Numbered from the stretch's first letter, positions 15,220-23,984 are shown. The stretch: 28,479 nt of DNA from Desulfuromonadaceae bacterium (GCA_013138655.1 WTCI01000347.1:1-28479), one strand, 5' to 3'. Notes: generated from the letters alone by a model not told the origin. Numbers and translations are program-made.

Positions 15220-17334
15220 TTATACCGACCAGTTCTCTTCATCCAGCAACGGGCCGCGATAACGGAAACTGGCACTTCCTTCTGTGGGCCAGTGTCCGTT
15301 TTCCCGTTCCCCTACAATAGCATGACAGCTCAAATGGAGTGTTTCTTCTGGCTGCAGTTCAAAGGGTTGCAGCGGAACGGCCAATTCCAGAATCTGTCCA
15401 CAGGCGGCTTTCCCGATGGCGAGTTCCCTCCCCTCGGCAAGTAGAACCAGGGATTGTTCGCCCGGATTGTAGATCAGGTGGAAAAGTTTTTTGGCGGAAA
15501 TGCGTACTTCGAAATAACCATCCGGGCTGCAGAGTCGTTCTAGTAGCTCTGGCTGGTCAAGGCGAAAATAGAGGCACTGCCGGTCATAACCATAATGAAT
15601 TGTCTGCAGACTTTCCCGGTTGGCGTACATGGCACCCCCTGCCGCCAGATCAATCTGCCCGGCGGCCAGCCATTCAAAATAATCTCCGATGCGGCCGTCG
15701 ATCTGCGGGGTGACACAAGCGCTCGGCTCAACCCCTTTGATCATGATTGTGGGTGGTTTAATCCATTGATGCAGGCGGGCCGGGACGGTCAGCCCTTTCT
15801 GATGGTAGAGAACTTCGAGATGCAGGCGAAACAGGCGATCAAAGATATCGGCCTGCGCCGTCACATGCTCATCGCCAAACCACCAGAACCAGTCACTGCC
15901 TTCGGCACGCAACAGCTCGCGAACCAGCTCGGACAATGGCTGCTCCGGATTCTTGAGTGCCAGTTGAATCTCACTGCCGATAATTTCCGCGCGGGTTTGT
16001 TGCAGCAGTTCCCAGGCCAGGTTTTCTTCCGGGTGGCCGATCCAGGTGGTGAAGTCAGACCTGATCCAGGATCCGGCGGCCAGCCGATCAAGGCGTAGCG
16101 GCTGACTGGTGGCAATGGCGTCCCGGATCGTCATCATCTCCAGTTGCGGATCGTCTTGCAGCATCTGATAAAGATTGCGTAAAAACGGGTAGCCGTTATC
16201 CGGGTAGCGCTCCCAGCAATTCTCGCCATCAAGAATGATGGCTGCGGTTCCGCCGGGAGCCAGGCGGGCGATCTTATGCAGTCGTTTTCGGATATCCTTA
16301 ATTGCTTCACCCGTCTCCCAGCCGGCATAGAGGAAGCCGATCCGGTCAGAGATTTCGCGGTCGCGGAAGAGCAGGGGTAACTGGTTATACTGGTAGATCT
16401 GATAAAGTTGACCTCGATTCTGTAGCCCCTCAGCGAGACTGCGGGCGAGGATATCTTCATCTGTTGCTGCCCAGAGCGCTCCTTCCTCGCGCAGCAGGTC
16501 AGCTGCTATTTCGCTGACGGCCCCTTCTGCCGGCCACATGCCGCGAGCTCGTTTGCCAAGAATCCGATCCGCTGTCGCCAGCCCTTCGCGGATCTGGAGT
16601 CTGGCATCCTCGGGATGGCGAAAGTCAGCAGCTGGAAGCGGCAGGCCGGGAGTCGGGTTCTGGGCAATGCGCAGATCGCAAAGTAGCGGCAGAATCGGGT
16701 GTGCATAGGGAGTGACGGAGATTTCAATCTGTTGTTGCTCTTCCAGTTGGCGATGCAGATCAATCACCCGCTTGACCTCGGTATGGCAAACCTCGAACAA
16801 CTGTTGTTTCTGCACCTCGGTAAAATTGTCACCTTGTTGTAAGAGAGCTGAGATAATTGGAGATTTACGGCGCAGATGGGAGCCGGTCCAGGCCAGCAGG
16901 AACCAGACCTGCAAATCCCGTAGATCCTGATCACTGAAATGGCTGGCGTCTGCGGGCTGACCAGCGTTGCGCATTCGGTAGAGTTGATGATAGCGACGGT
17001 TGGGCAGAATCTGAGTTTCTTCATTGACAGAGAAAAACTGCTCAACGATAAATTGTCGCTCGTTTTCTGTCAATTGCGCCGGATTTTGTGTTGCCAGCAG
17101 CAGCCAGCGATCCTGGTCTCTGTCGTCGGCATAGCGTTCCAGTTGTTCCAGGAGCGTCGGCACCAGGTTGACTGTGACCCGGGCCCCGGCTTCGGCGATC
17201 GTCTCAAGCATCTCGCCATAATCCTTGACGCCATGCAGCCAGGTCCAGGGAAGCAAGGTTCGGCCGCTGACCGGATCCCGATAGTCGGGCTGGTGCATGT
17301 GCCAGAGGATGCAGACCTTCAGTGGCGTTTTCAT
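15220..17334 (-). CDS. GH57 amylopullulanase-like glycoside hydrolase
   Basis: GH57 enzymes cleave or transfer alpha-1,4 or alpha-1,6 glucan bonds with retention. In this 704-residue protein the five conserved GH57 regions can be followed: HMHQPDY (12-18), YAHPILPLL (210-218), GMWPAEGAVSE with likely nucleophile Glu270, IILDGENCWE with likely acid/base Asp369, and GSWIRSDFTTWIG with EEN (421-438). The last two patterns resemble the amylopullulanase subgroup more than branching enzymes. Residues from about 530 to the end look like a beta-rich C-terminal domain. There is no signal peptide, so it works in the cytoplasm on storage glucan or maltodextrin. Its ATG overlaps the TGA of the upstream nucleotidyltransferase gene (ATGA, 17331-17334), showing tight operon coupling. 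Debranching versus alpha-amylase activity cannot be decided from the sequence. Confidence 0.87.
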   Translation of the reverse strand: MKTPLKVCILWHMHQPDYRDPVSGRTLLPWTWLHGVKDYGEMLETIAEAGARVTVNLVPTLLEQLERYADDRDQDRWLLLATQNPAQLTENERQFIVEQFFSVNEETQILPNRRYHQLYRMRNAGQPADASHFSDQDLRDLQVWFLLAWTGSHLRRKSPIISALLQQGDNFTEVQKQQLFEVCHTEVKRVIDLHRQLEEQQQIEISVTPYAHPILPLLCDLRIAQNPTPGLPLPAADFRHPEDARLQIREGLATADRILGKRARGMWPAEGAVSEIAADLLREEGALWAATDEDILARSLAEGLQNRGQLYQIYQYNQLPLLFRDREISDRIGFLYAGWETGEAIKDIRKRLHKIARLAPGGTAAIILDGENCWERYPDNGYPFLRNLYQMLQDDPQLEMMTIRDAIATSQPLRLDRLAAGSWIRSDFTTWIGHPEENLAWELLQQTRAEIIGSEIQLALKNPEQPLSELVRELLRAEGSDWFWWFGDEHVTAQADIFDRLFRLHLEVLYHQKGLTVPARLHQWIKPPTIMIKGVEPSACVTPQIDGRIGDYFEWLAAGQIDLAAGGAMYANRESLQTIHYGYDRQCLYFRLDQPELLERLCSPDGYFEVRISAKKLFHLIYNPGEQSLVLLAEGRELAIGKAACGQILELAVPLQPFELQPEETLHLSCHAIVGERENGHWPTEGSASFRYRGPLLDEENWSV

Positions 17335-19850
17335 GCCGGGTTGTTGAGCAGGGTCAACCAGTGGTGCACTTTTTCACGGTATTCCTGCAGCAGGGCATCG
17401 GCCTGTTCTGCTTTTCCGGCTTCCGTCAGGATATGGACTAGCGGACGATAGGGATCGGGGACCACCTGCACCCAGTCGTCGCCGAAATGGACTTTGACGC
17501 CATCAATACAGGTGGTCTGCAGGTCAAGGGTCGCTTCATTCATCAGTCGCATAACTCCCCCCTTGCATTCCCAGCTGCAGGGGAGTTGAATTTTGCGGTA
17601 TGGCCGTTGGGGAAGACTCTGGCGCAAATCCGCCAGGGTCTTTTCTGACCGGACCAGCAGTTCCAGAGACTTGGCGATCGCGAAAAGGGCATCAAAGTGT
17701 GGCTGGAAACTGGTAAAGGCGATCCGTCCTTCCATGTCTCCAACCAACTGGACCCCCTTGTCAGTCGCCGCGACCCCGAGCGAGCGGCCATCCCCTTTGC
17801 CGCGGAGAATCTGGATGCGCTGTTCCCGGGTGATTTCCTCAAGCGTGTGTGGTGCAGAGATCGGAACAGCAATAGCTCCCTCTTTGCGTGTTTTTGAAAT
17901 CAGGGCAGTCATAAGTGTCAGTGTTTCTGCTTCAGAAATTGGCTGGCCCGTGCTGTCAAGATAGATTGCCTGTTCTCCGGAAGGGCCGAGCCAGAACCCG
18001 GCCGTGGCGTCAAGAGCTGTGACAATTGTTCCTATGCGGGTCAAGGTCTCGGCCTGGTCTTCCATCCGGGAGGGGAGACGGTTATCATCGACGTGGGCGT
18101 TCAGCTCGATCATTTCACAGCCGAGTTCGTTTAACAGATCGGGGAGCAGAGCAGCAGCCGGGGAGTGGTTAAGATCGATGACAACTTTCGGTTTGGCTTT
18201 GCGGATAATATCGCGATCCAGGGCTCGCAAAAAGCCCTCCCGATAATAATTGTTGATATGTGGAAGTTCTGTGATGATTCCGGGTTCATTGAAATGAACC
18301 CGGCGGAAATTTTCTTTATAGAAGATCCGCTCGATGGCTTTGGCCACTGCCGAGGAGAGTTCCATCCCCCGCTCGTCGAAAAAGACGATTTCCGTTGCCG
18401 CGGAGTCGCGCGGCGATTGCCGGAAATGCACCCCGCCGACCTCGCCGAAGGTGGTCAGTTTGTAGCGCAAGACCGGCAACGGCAGGCGCTTGACGTCACG
18501 AACATTGATTCCGGCTGAAAGCAGCCCGCCGACAAAGGCCCGTTTCAGCATGCGTGATGAACGAACGGCGTCGCGGGCCGTCAGGACGTAAGACTCTTTT
18601 GGGAGGGTGGAACCATAGGCGGCACCGAGTTTGGCGGCAAACTCCGGCGTCAGTTCGATATTGGTCAAGCCTCTGACCAAAGCTCCTTCGAAGAGGCTCT
18701 TGCGCCAGGTTTCTCCCCAGATCAGGTTGCTGGTAACAATCGAGTTGTTTTCGACAATTTTATTCGGCCAGATTTTAACATCGGCATTGATTTTGGCATC
18801 GCGGCCGATCTTGGAATTGTCGCCGATGACCACACCAGGTAAAATACTTGCACCGACGCCGACCCGGACATTCTGCCCCAGCACGGCTCCGTTGATCCGA
18901 GCATTGGCCTTGATGTAAACATTGTCCCAGAGAACAGCATCTTCAAGTTCCGCTCCGTCTTCGACGACACAGTTGCGGCCGATGATACAGTTTTTCAGTT
19001 TCGGCAGGCCGACCAGGCGGGTATTATCCCCGAGCACAACCATGCCTTTAAGATTCGATAGATTGTCGGGGCTGACCACCGCTTCGGCCCCAAGGTAGAG
19101 CCCTTTATGGGTGTAGGCAGGTTTTTCTTCGAGATTGACGGCAACTTTTTCCGCCAGAATATCCTTGCTGGTTTCCAGGTAGGCATCGCTGTTGCCGATA
19201 TCCTGCCAATAGCCCTTCAGGGTGCAGCCGAAGAGGCGATCCTTTTGTTTGAGCATCAGCGGAAAAATATCCTTTGACCAGTCACGGTTTTCACCTGCGG
19301 GGATCAGGTCGAGAACCTCCGGTTCGAGAATGTAGATGCCGGTGTTGATGGTGTCGGAAAAGACCTCTCCCCAGTCAGGTTTTTCGAGGAACTGGGTGAT
19401 TTGTCCCGCCCGATTGGTGATGACGACGCCGAACTGCAGCGGGTCGGCAACCGAGGTCAGTGTCAGGGTCGCTTGCGCCTGGTTTTCCTCATGGAACTTG
19501 ATGGCACTGCTCAAGTCGAAATCGGTGAGCAGATCGCCGCTGATAATCATGAAACGTTCATCCAGATGACGGGCCGCTGCTTTTACGGCACCGGCTGTCC
19601 CCAGGTCTTCGAGTGGGGTCACGTAGGTGATATTGATACCGTACTCACTGCCGTCACCAAAAAACTGTTTGATCGTCTCCGGTTGAAAATAAAGCAGCAT
19701 GATCAGTTCGGTGATGCCGTGTTTTTTCAGCAGGTCGACAGTATGCAGCATGATCGGCTGGTTGCAGAGGGGAACCATCGGCTTCGGGGTGTTGATCGAG
19801 AGGGGGTGCAGGCGGGTTCCGAATCCACCGGCCATGATGACAGCTTTCAT
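17331..19850 (-). CDS. Sugar-nucleotidyltransferase / hexapeptide / degenerate phosphomannomutase fusion
   Basis: The 839-residue protein begins with a nucleotidyltransferase domain (about 1-235): signature GGFGTRLHPLS (8-18), TPKPMVPL, GDLLTDFD and EKPDWGEVF. This is the ManC/GMPP/RfbA fold that makes NDP-sugars from hexose-1-phosphates. Left-handed hexapeptide repeats follow (about 250-380), then a phosphohexomutase-shaped region (about 385-835). That region keeps the fold (ARDAVRSSRMLKRAFVGGLLSAGINV) but every active-site motif is altered: HFRQSPRDS for TASHNP, LDATAGFW for DGDGDR, GDMEGR for GEESGH, VPDPYRP for RPSGTEP. It is probably inactive as a mutase and perhaps regulatory. It is first in the glucan operon and could supply the sugar nucleotide, although it is not GlgC-like. 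ATG 19850 has AGGAG 5 nt upstream; the longer frame from 19967 runs through a repeat. Confidence 0.86.
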   Translation of the reverse strand: MKAVIMAGGFGTRLHPLSINTPKPMVPLCNQPIMLHTVDLLKKHGITELIMLLYFQPETIKQFFGDGSEYGINITYVTPLEDLGTAGAVKAAARHLDERFMIISGDLLTDFDLSSAIKFHEENQAQATLTLTSVADPLQFGVVITNRAGQITQFLEKPDWGEVFSDTINTGIYILEPEVLDLIPAGENRDWSKDIFPLMLKQKDRLFGCTLKGYWQDIGNSDAYLETSKDILAEKVAVNLEEKPAYTHKGLYLGAEAVVSPDNLSNLKGMVVLGDNTRLVGLPKLKNCIIGRNCVVEDGAELEDAVLWDNVYIKANARINGAVLGQNVRVGVGASILPGVVIGDNSKIGRDAKINADVKIWPNKIVENNSIVTSNLIWGETWRKSLFEGALVRGLTNIELTPEFAAKLGAAYGSTLPKESYVLTARDAVRSSRMLKRAFVGGLLSAGINVRDVKRLPLPVLRYKLTTFGEVGGVHFRQSPRDSAATEIVFFDERGMELSSAVAKAIERIFYKENFRRVHFNEPGIITELPHINNYYREGFLRALDRDIIRKAKPKVVIDLNHSPAAALLPDLLNELGCEMIELNAHVDDNRLPSRMEDQAETLTRIGTIVTALDATAGFWLGPSGEQAIYLDSTGQPISEAETLTLMTALISKTRKEGAIAVPISAPHTLEEITREQRIQILRGKGDGRSLGVAATDKGVQLVGDMEGRIAFTSFQPHFDALFAIAKSLELLVRSEKTLADLRQSLPQRPYRKIQLPCSWECKGGVMRLMNEATLDLQTTCIDGVKVHFGDDWVQVVPDPYRPLVHILTEAGKAEQADALLQEYREKVHHWLTLLNNPA

Positions 19851-19877
19851 CGCATCTCCTAGGTCAGGACAGTTTTG

Positions 19878-20000
19878 ATGGCTAAGCAAAAAGTCCGCCC
19901 TCCGGCGTTGCAGCAGTTTTCCAGGATCTCGACATACATATGTATGCCTTCGCCCCTGAAAAACCACTACGCCTTGTAGGTCGAAATTTTTGCTTAGCCA
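19878..20000. repeat. Imperfect palindromic repeat, copy 2 (leader of glucan operon)
   Basis: This 123-bp element has perfect 14-bp terminal inverted repeats, TGGCTAAGCAAAAA (19879-19892) and its complement TTTTTGCTTAGCCA (19987-20000). The core is a palindrome, CATACATATGTATG. Between ends and core the two halves are partial complements, so it folds as one long imperfect hairpin. It is the fuller copy of the element at 1928-2039. It ends 28 bp before the first start codon of the glucan operon. No open frame of its own was seen, and no clear target-site duplication. Confidence 0.85.
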
Positions 20001-20029
20001 GCGTATTCTTTTTTACGAGACCATCAGGT

Positions 20030-20058
20030 TTTAAATTCTCTGTGGTCCTATTTGTCAG
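20030..20058 (-). promoter_or_regulatory. Putative promoter of the glucan operon
   Basis: On the minus strand CTGACA (20053-20058) is followed after 17 nt by TTTAAA (20030-20035). The -35 matches 5 of 6 and the -10 matches 4 of 6. The repeat at 19878-20000 would then be in the leader RNA. Read-through from the receiver gene upstream is an alternative. Confidence 0.35.
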
Positions 20059-20101
20059 GCTGTTTTCAGAGTGCTGTGCCGGTCACGTCATGCCGGCCTG
20101 A

Positions 20102-20455
20102 TCAGGTTTTCAGCAGGCGAACTATTTCTGCTTTGAGTTCATTCAGGTTGGAACTTTTGACAATGTATGCATCGGCCAGCCAGGAAGAGAAGTCATCTTT
20201 GTAGCAATTGTAGGCAGTGCACAGGATTACCGGCAAGCCGCTGTGCTTGTCGACAATCTTTTGTAATATGTCGAGACCGCTTTCCTGTTTGATCTGGATA
20301 TCGAGAACCACCAGGTCGATCTTTTTGTTTTCCAGCGCAGTGGCAGCTTCAAGGCAGTTTTCGGCAGTGATGACAGTATATCCTTCATCTTCCAGCTCTG
20401 CCGTATAGAGCAGTCTCAGGCCGGGTTCATCGTCAACTACGAGGATTGTCGGCAT
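20102..20455 (-). CDS. Single-domain response regulator (receiver only)
   Basis: The 117-residue protein is a bare CheY-like receiver. It has the acidic pair in LVVDDEPG (near residues 7-8), phosphoacceptor Asp in LVVLDIQI (near 50), Thr/Ala in ILCTAYN and the conserved Lys in YIVKSS. There is no output domain, so it must act through protein contacts or phosphorelay. ATG 20455 is preferred because GGAGG lies 6 nt before it; an upstream in-frame start at 20485 has no ribosome-binding site. No histidine kinase is adjacent. It lies 251 nt upstream of the glucan operon on the same strand, separated by the palindromic repeat, so joint transcription is possible but not shown. Confidence 0.85.
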   Translation of the reverse strand: MPTILVVDDEPGLRLLYTAELEDEGYTVITAENCLEAATALENKKIDLVVLDIQIKQESGLDILQKIVDKHSGLPVILCTAYNCYKDDFSSWLADAYIVKSSNLNELKAEIVRLLKT

Positions 20456-20592
20456 CGGGACCTCCGGATTATTTTCTCGTAACATGGAAAAACAGCAAAA
20501 AGAGAATTATAGCAGCTGAGATTGATAAGGCAATGGAATTAATCGTGAAAACAGGCTTGCCCTATGGTTGCTGAGCTGGCATCATCGACGCC

Positions 20593-21510
20593 ATGCGACG
20601 TAAAGCTTTTCGCCTCTATTCAACTCATTTGAAACAACGCTTCGACGGCCGGGTCCACAAGATTTCCGTCGATGCCGGTTTCGGCTGCCCGAATCGTGCC
20701 GGCGGGCGTGACGCGCATGGTTGTCTGTTCTGCGATCCCGGAGGATCCGGGGCCGTCGGGATTGAACGCAATGAGCCGATCGCCGTGCAGATTGAGCGGG
20801 GCAAGGAATTGATGCGCAGAAAGTACCGGGCGAAATGGTTTATCGCTTACTTTCAGCCCTTCTCCAATACCTTTGCTCCCGTTGAGGTGCTGCGCGACTG
20901 CTACGATCAGGCTTTGGCGGTTGCCGACGTGGTCGGCCTGGCGGTCGGCACCCGCCCTGATTGCCTGCCGCTGAAAACCCTCGACCTGCTGGCCGAATAT
21001 GATCAGCGGACCTATTTCTGGTTGGAGCTGGGGTTGCAATCGATGCATGACAAGAGCCTGAATTTCATCCAGCGTGGCCATGATTACCAGTGCTTTCTTG
21101 ACAGCTATCAGGCTGCCAGAGAGCGTGGGTTGCGGATATGCGTACACTTGATTTTAGGGCTGCCGGGGGAGAGTCGCGAAGATATTTTGGCGACTGCTGA
21201 GGAAATGGCGCGTCTGAAGGTCGACGGGGTGAAACTGCACCTTCTGCATATTCTGGAGGGAACCCCGCTGGGTGATCTGTACAAGCAGGGACAGATAGAA
21301 ATGCTTGAGATGCAGGAGTATGTCGAACTGGCGGTCGATTTTGTCGAACGCCTGCCGCCGGAGACTTTGATCCAACGCTTGACCGGAGACGGGCCGCGCG
21401 ACATTTTACTGGCGCCGCTTTGGTCGATGAATAAATGGGAAGTACTCAATGCTATCGACGCCGAACTGGAACGGCGGGGCAGTGTGCAGGGTGATCGCTA
21501 TCGGGGTTGA
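20593..21510 (+). CDS. Radical SAM protein, YhcC / TIGR01212 family
   Basis: The 305-residue protein has the unusual radical SAM cluster spacing of the YhcC family, CX11CX2C: Cys32 in GFGCPNRAGG, then Cys44 and Cys47 in GCLFC. Other family hallmarks are the opening (FRLYSTHLKQRFDGRVHKISVDAG), FQPFSNTFAPVEVL, GTRPDCLP, WLELGLQSMHDKSL and HLILGLPGESREDI. These show a 4Fe-4S/SAM barrel enzyme related to the HemN/Elp3 branch. The physiological reaction of YhcC is not known to me. The start ATG lacks a strong Shine-Dalgarno sequence, but no better start exists. It stands alone, divergent from the receiver gene. Confidence 0.88.
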   Translation: MRRKAFRLYSTHLKQRFDGRVHKISVDAGFGCPNRAGGRDAHGCLFCDPGGSGAVGIERNEPIAVQIERGKELMRRKYRAKWFIAYFQPFSNTFAPVEVLRDCYDQALAVADVVGLAVGTRPDCLPLKTLDLLAEYDQRTYFWLELGLQSMHDKSLNFIQRGHDYQCFLDSYQAARERGLRICVHLILGLPGESREDILATAEEMARLKVDGVKLHLLHILEGTPLGDLYKQGQIEMLEMQEYVELAVDFVERLPPETLIQRLTGDGPRDILLAPLWSMNKWEVLNAIDAELERRGSVQGDRYRG

Positions 21511-21938
21511 GAATAGATGGAAGTTTCCCGTACGCCGCGCGGGGCGAGGATGCCCGTTTTCGAGGTGGGACGAATCAGGGACGATCGGTACTGCTGATAA
21601 CCGTTTGCGGTGCCTGCGGTGCCGGTGAGGCACCACCCCAGGAAATCAGCAATAGCGAAGCCCAGGCCACGCTTATAAAAAGGATAGCGATACGAAACAT
21701 GGCGCGTAATCTAACAGACCGAATCGGCAGAAGCAACAGGATTTTCAGCCAGAAAGCTGCTTGCTGATCCGGCGCTTGCTGACCCCTTCCAAGGCGTGCT
21801 ATTGTGCCTTCTCCAGGTTGTGAGACCATCAAATCCTGAGGATTTTAAAAATATCAGTTTGTTCCCATTCGGAAGCTCCGGGAGGGAACTGTCAGGTTTC
21901 CGAGTCGGAAACTGGTTTTGAGAGCTTGACCCACTTCT
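21511..21938. other. 428-bp gap between yhcC-like and helicase genes
   Basis: No confident gene is present. A GC-rich hairpin (GGTGCCT 21609-21615 against AGGCACC 21628-21634) lies without a T-run. A weak promoter-like pair facing the helicase is TTGCTG (21776-21781) and TATTGT (21800-21805), 18 nt apart. A doubtful 41-residue frame on the minus strand is listed separately. Confidence 0.4.
21575..21700 (-). CDS. Doubtful small membrane peptide (41 aa)
   Basis: The frame encodes one hydrophobic helix (MFRIAILFISVAWASLLLIS) and a short Pro/Ala/Ser-rich tail. That is the shape of a small single-pass membrane protein or exported peptide. No ribosome-binding site precedes the ATG, no family was recognised, and the frame overlaps a GC-rich hairpin, so it may be a chance open frame. 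Confidence 0.22.
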   Translation of the reverse strand: MFRIAILFISVAWASLLLISWGGASPAPQAPQTVISSTDRP

Positions 21939-23984
21939 ATGTTTGATCTGAATCGCCTTAATCCACAACAACGTGAAGCTGTTACACACATTGATGGTTC
22001 CTTGTTACTGCTGGCCGGTGCCGGTTCCGGCAAGACTCGGGTGATTACCTGTAGAATTGTCTATCTCCTGCAGCAATGCGGGGTGCCGGCGGAACAGCTT
22101 TTGGCGCTGACCTTTACCAATAAGGCGGCCCGGGAGATGCGGGCGCGGGTTGAGGAAATGGTCGGTCGTAAAGCAGCCAAAGGGATGGTAATCGCGACCT
22201 TTCATGCTCTCTGTGTCCGGTTGCTGAAAAGTCACATTGAGCGGCTCGGCTACAAGAAGAATTTTTCTATTTACCCCGCTGCCGACCAGCAAAGACTGAT
22301 CCGCGACCTGCTGCGCGAAGAGGTTGCCGATGCCGGCGCCAACGATGCCGAACAGGTTCTCTGGCGGATCTCGGAGGCCAAAAATCGGCTGGTGACGGCG
22401 GATAACTATCAGGCGAACAGCCGAGATCCCCTTTCCTGCCTGGTCGCGCTGGTTTATCCCCGCTACCAAAAAGCCCTCAAAGCCTTCAATGCCGTCGATT
22501 TTGACGATCTGCTGCTGCTGGGTGTGCACCTGTTGGAGCGGCACCCTGAACTGCTGCAGCATTATCAACAGCAGTTCCGCTATCAGATGGTCGACGAGTA
22601 TCAGGATACCAACCCGGTGCAGTATCGGCTGTTGAAACTGCTGGCCGGGGGGCATGGCAACCTGTGTGTTGTCGGTGACGACGATCAGTCAATCTATGCC
22701 TGGCGGGGAGCCGACATCGCCAATATTCTCGATTTTGAAAAAGATTTCCCCGGCACTCGACTGATCAAATTGGAGCAGAATTATCGCTCTTCGGGGCAGA
22801 TCCTGGCGGCGGCCAATGCGGTGATTCAACACAACCGCAAGCGTCGGGATAAGGTACTTTGGACAGCTGCCGGTGAGGGCTCCCCGGTTGCCTACCTGCT
22901 GGCCGAGGATGACGAAGATGAAGCCCGACTGGTGATGGAGCGAATCCATGCCGAACGTTTCCGGAGACAACTCAACTACGGAGACTTCGCGGTTCTCTAT
23001 CGAACCAACAGCCAGTCGCGGGCCTTCGAGGAGCAGTTACGCTACGAGAACATTCCTTATGTCCTGATCGGTGGCCAGCAGTTTTTCGATCGCAAAGAGG
23101 TCAAGGATGTGATCGCTTACCTGCGGGTGCTGGTGAATCCCCTGGATGAAGTCAACCTGCTGCGGATACTCAATTATCCAAAGCGTGGTATCGGGGAAAC
23201 CAGTGTTGATAAAATAATCCGCTATTCAGCAGAGCGATCAATTGCGCTTTGGTCGGTGCTGAAAGAGGTTTCTCAGGTTCCTGAATTGAACGAGCGCACC
23301 AGCGAGGCCGTCAACGGTTTCGTCGGTCTGCTGGAGCGTTATCGAAAACGCTTTCAGCAGCCACTCTACCTGGTTGAGACTTTGCGGGAGTTGCTTGCCG
23401 AACTGAAGTTGGCGGAAGAAATCTATCGTCAGGAAAAGGATCTGACGGTGGCCCGCAGAAGAATTGAGAATCAGGATCAAGTCAGCAATGCCATGTCTGC
23501 TTATCTGGACAGAGAACCGCAGCCGAGCTTGGCCGGTTTTCTGGAAAAAGTTTCCCTGCTTGACGATGAGGGACCTGGGCGCAATGACAAGGAAAAAAAA
23601 CTGGCGGCCGATGCGGTCACCCTGATGAGCCTGCATTCGAGCAAAGGGCTGGAGTTTCCGGTGGTTTTCCTGGTCGGGATGGAAGAGGGTTACCTGCCGC
23701 ATAAGAAAACCATCGATGAGACTTTCGATGTCGATGAGGAGCGGCGGCTCTGTTATGTCGGGATGACCCGGGCGGAAAAACAACTCATGTTGCTGGGGGC
23801 TCGCCAGCGGCGCAAATACGGTAAGTTGGAGCAACGTGAACCGAGCCGTTTCTTGAGCGAGATCCCGGAAACGCTGCTCTTGAGGAATAAAAGCGGCGGA
23901 ACTGAACAATCAACCGCAGAACAGCAGGAGCAGAGTGCCAGTCAGTTTTTCAGCGGCATCAGCCAGTTGCTGGAAGACTCTTGA
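21939..23984 (+). CDS. rep: Superfamily 1A DNA helicase, Rep-like (UvrD/PcrA family)
   Basis: The 681-residue protein is an ATP-dependent 3'-5' DNA helicase acting in replication restart or repair. Motifs in order: Q-motif LNPQQREAV; Walker A AGAGSGKT (26-33); Ia LTFTNKAAREM; II DEYQD; III GDDDQSIYAWRGA; IV LEQNYRSS; V LMSLHSSKGLEFPVVF; VI DEERRLCYVGMTRA. Text such as GMEEGYLPHKKTIDE and KYGKLEQREPSRFL, the length near 675, and the absence of a long C-terminal tail resemble E. coli Rep more than UvrD or PcrA. The name is thus a best guess within the family. The start ATG has no good Shine-Dalgarno sequence. It is convergent with nudC. Confidence 0.9.
   Translation: MFDLNRLNPQQREAVTHIDGSLLLLAGAGSGKTRVITCRIVYLLQQCGVPAEQLLALTFTNKAAREMRARVEEMVGRKAAKGMVIATFHALCVRLLKSHIERLGYKKNFSIYPAADQQRLIRDLLREEVADAGANDAEQVLWRISEAKNRLVTADNYQANSRDPLSCLVALVYPRYQKALKAFNAVDFDDLLLLGVHLLERHPELLQHYQQQFRYQMVDEYQDTNPVQYRLLKLLAGGHGNLCVVGDDDQSIYAWRGADIANILDFEKDFPGTRLIKLEQNYRSSGQILAAANAVIQHNRKRRDKVLWTAAGEGSPVAYLLAEDDEDEARLVMERIHAERFRRQLNYGDFAVLYRTNSQSRAFEEQLRYENIPYVLIGGQQFFDRKEVKDVIAYLRVLVNPLDEVNLLRILNYPKRGIGETSVDKIIRYSAERSIALWSVLKEVSQVPELNERTSEAVNGFVGLLERYRKRFQQPLYLVETLRELLAELKLAEEIYRQEKDLTVARRRIENQDQVSNAMSAYLDREPQPSLAGFLEKVSLLDDEGPGRNDKEKKLAADAVTLMSLHSSKGLEFPVVFLVGMEEGYLPHKKTIDETFDVDEERRLCYVGMTRAEKQLMLLGARQRRKYGKLEQREPSRFLSEIPETLLLRNKSGGTEQSTAEQQEQSASQFFSGISQLLEDS

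Noticed and set aside
19851..19967. Longer N-terminus of the nucleotidyltransferase fusion
   Set aside because: The extra 39 residues are encoded mostly by the palindromic repeat; ATG 19850 has AGGAG and matches the family start.
22005..22655. 216-residue open frame on the minus strand within the helicase gene
   Set aside because: It is antisense to conserved helicase motifs; a by-product of the high GC content.
23238..23909. 223-residue open frame on the minus strand within the helicase gene
   Set aside because: It is antisense to motifs V and VI of the helicase and has no family resemblance.
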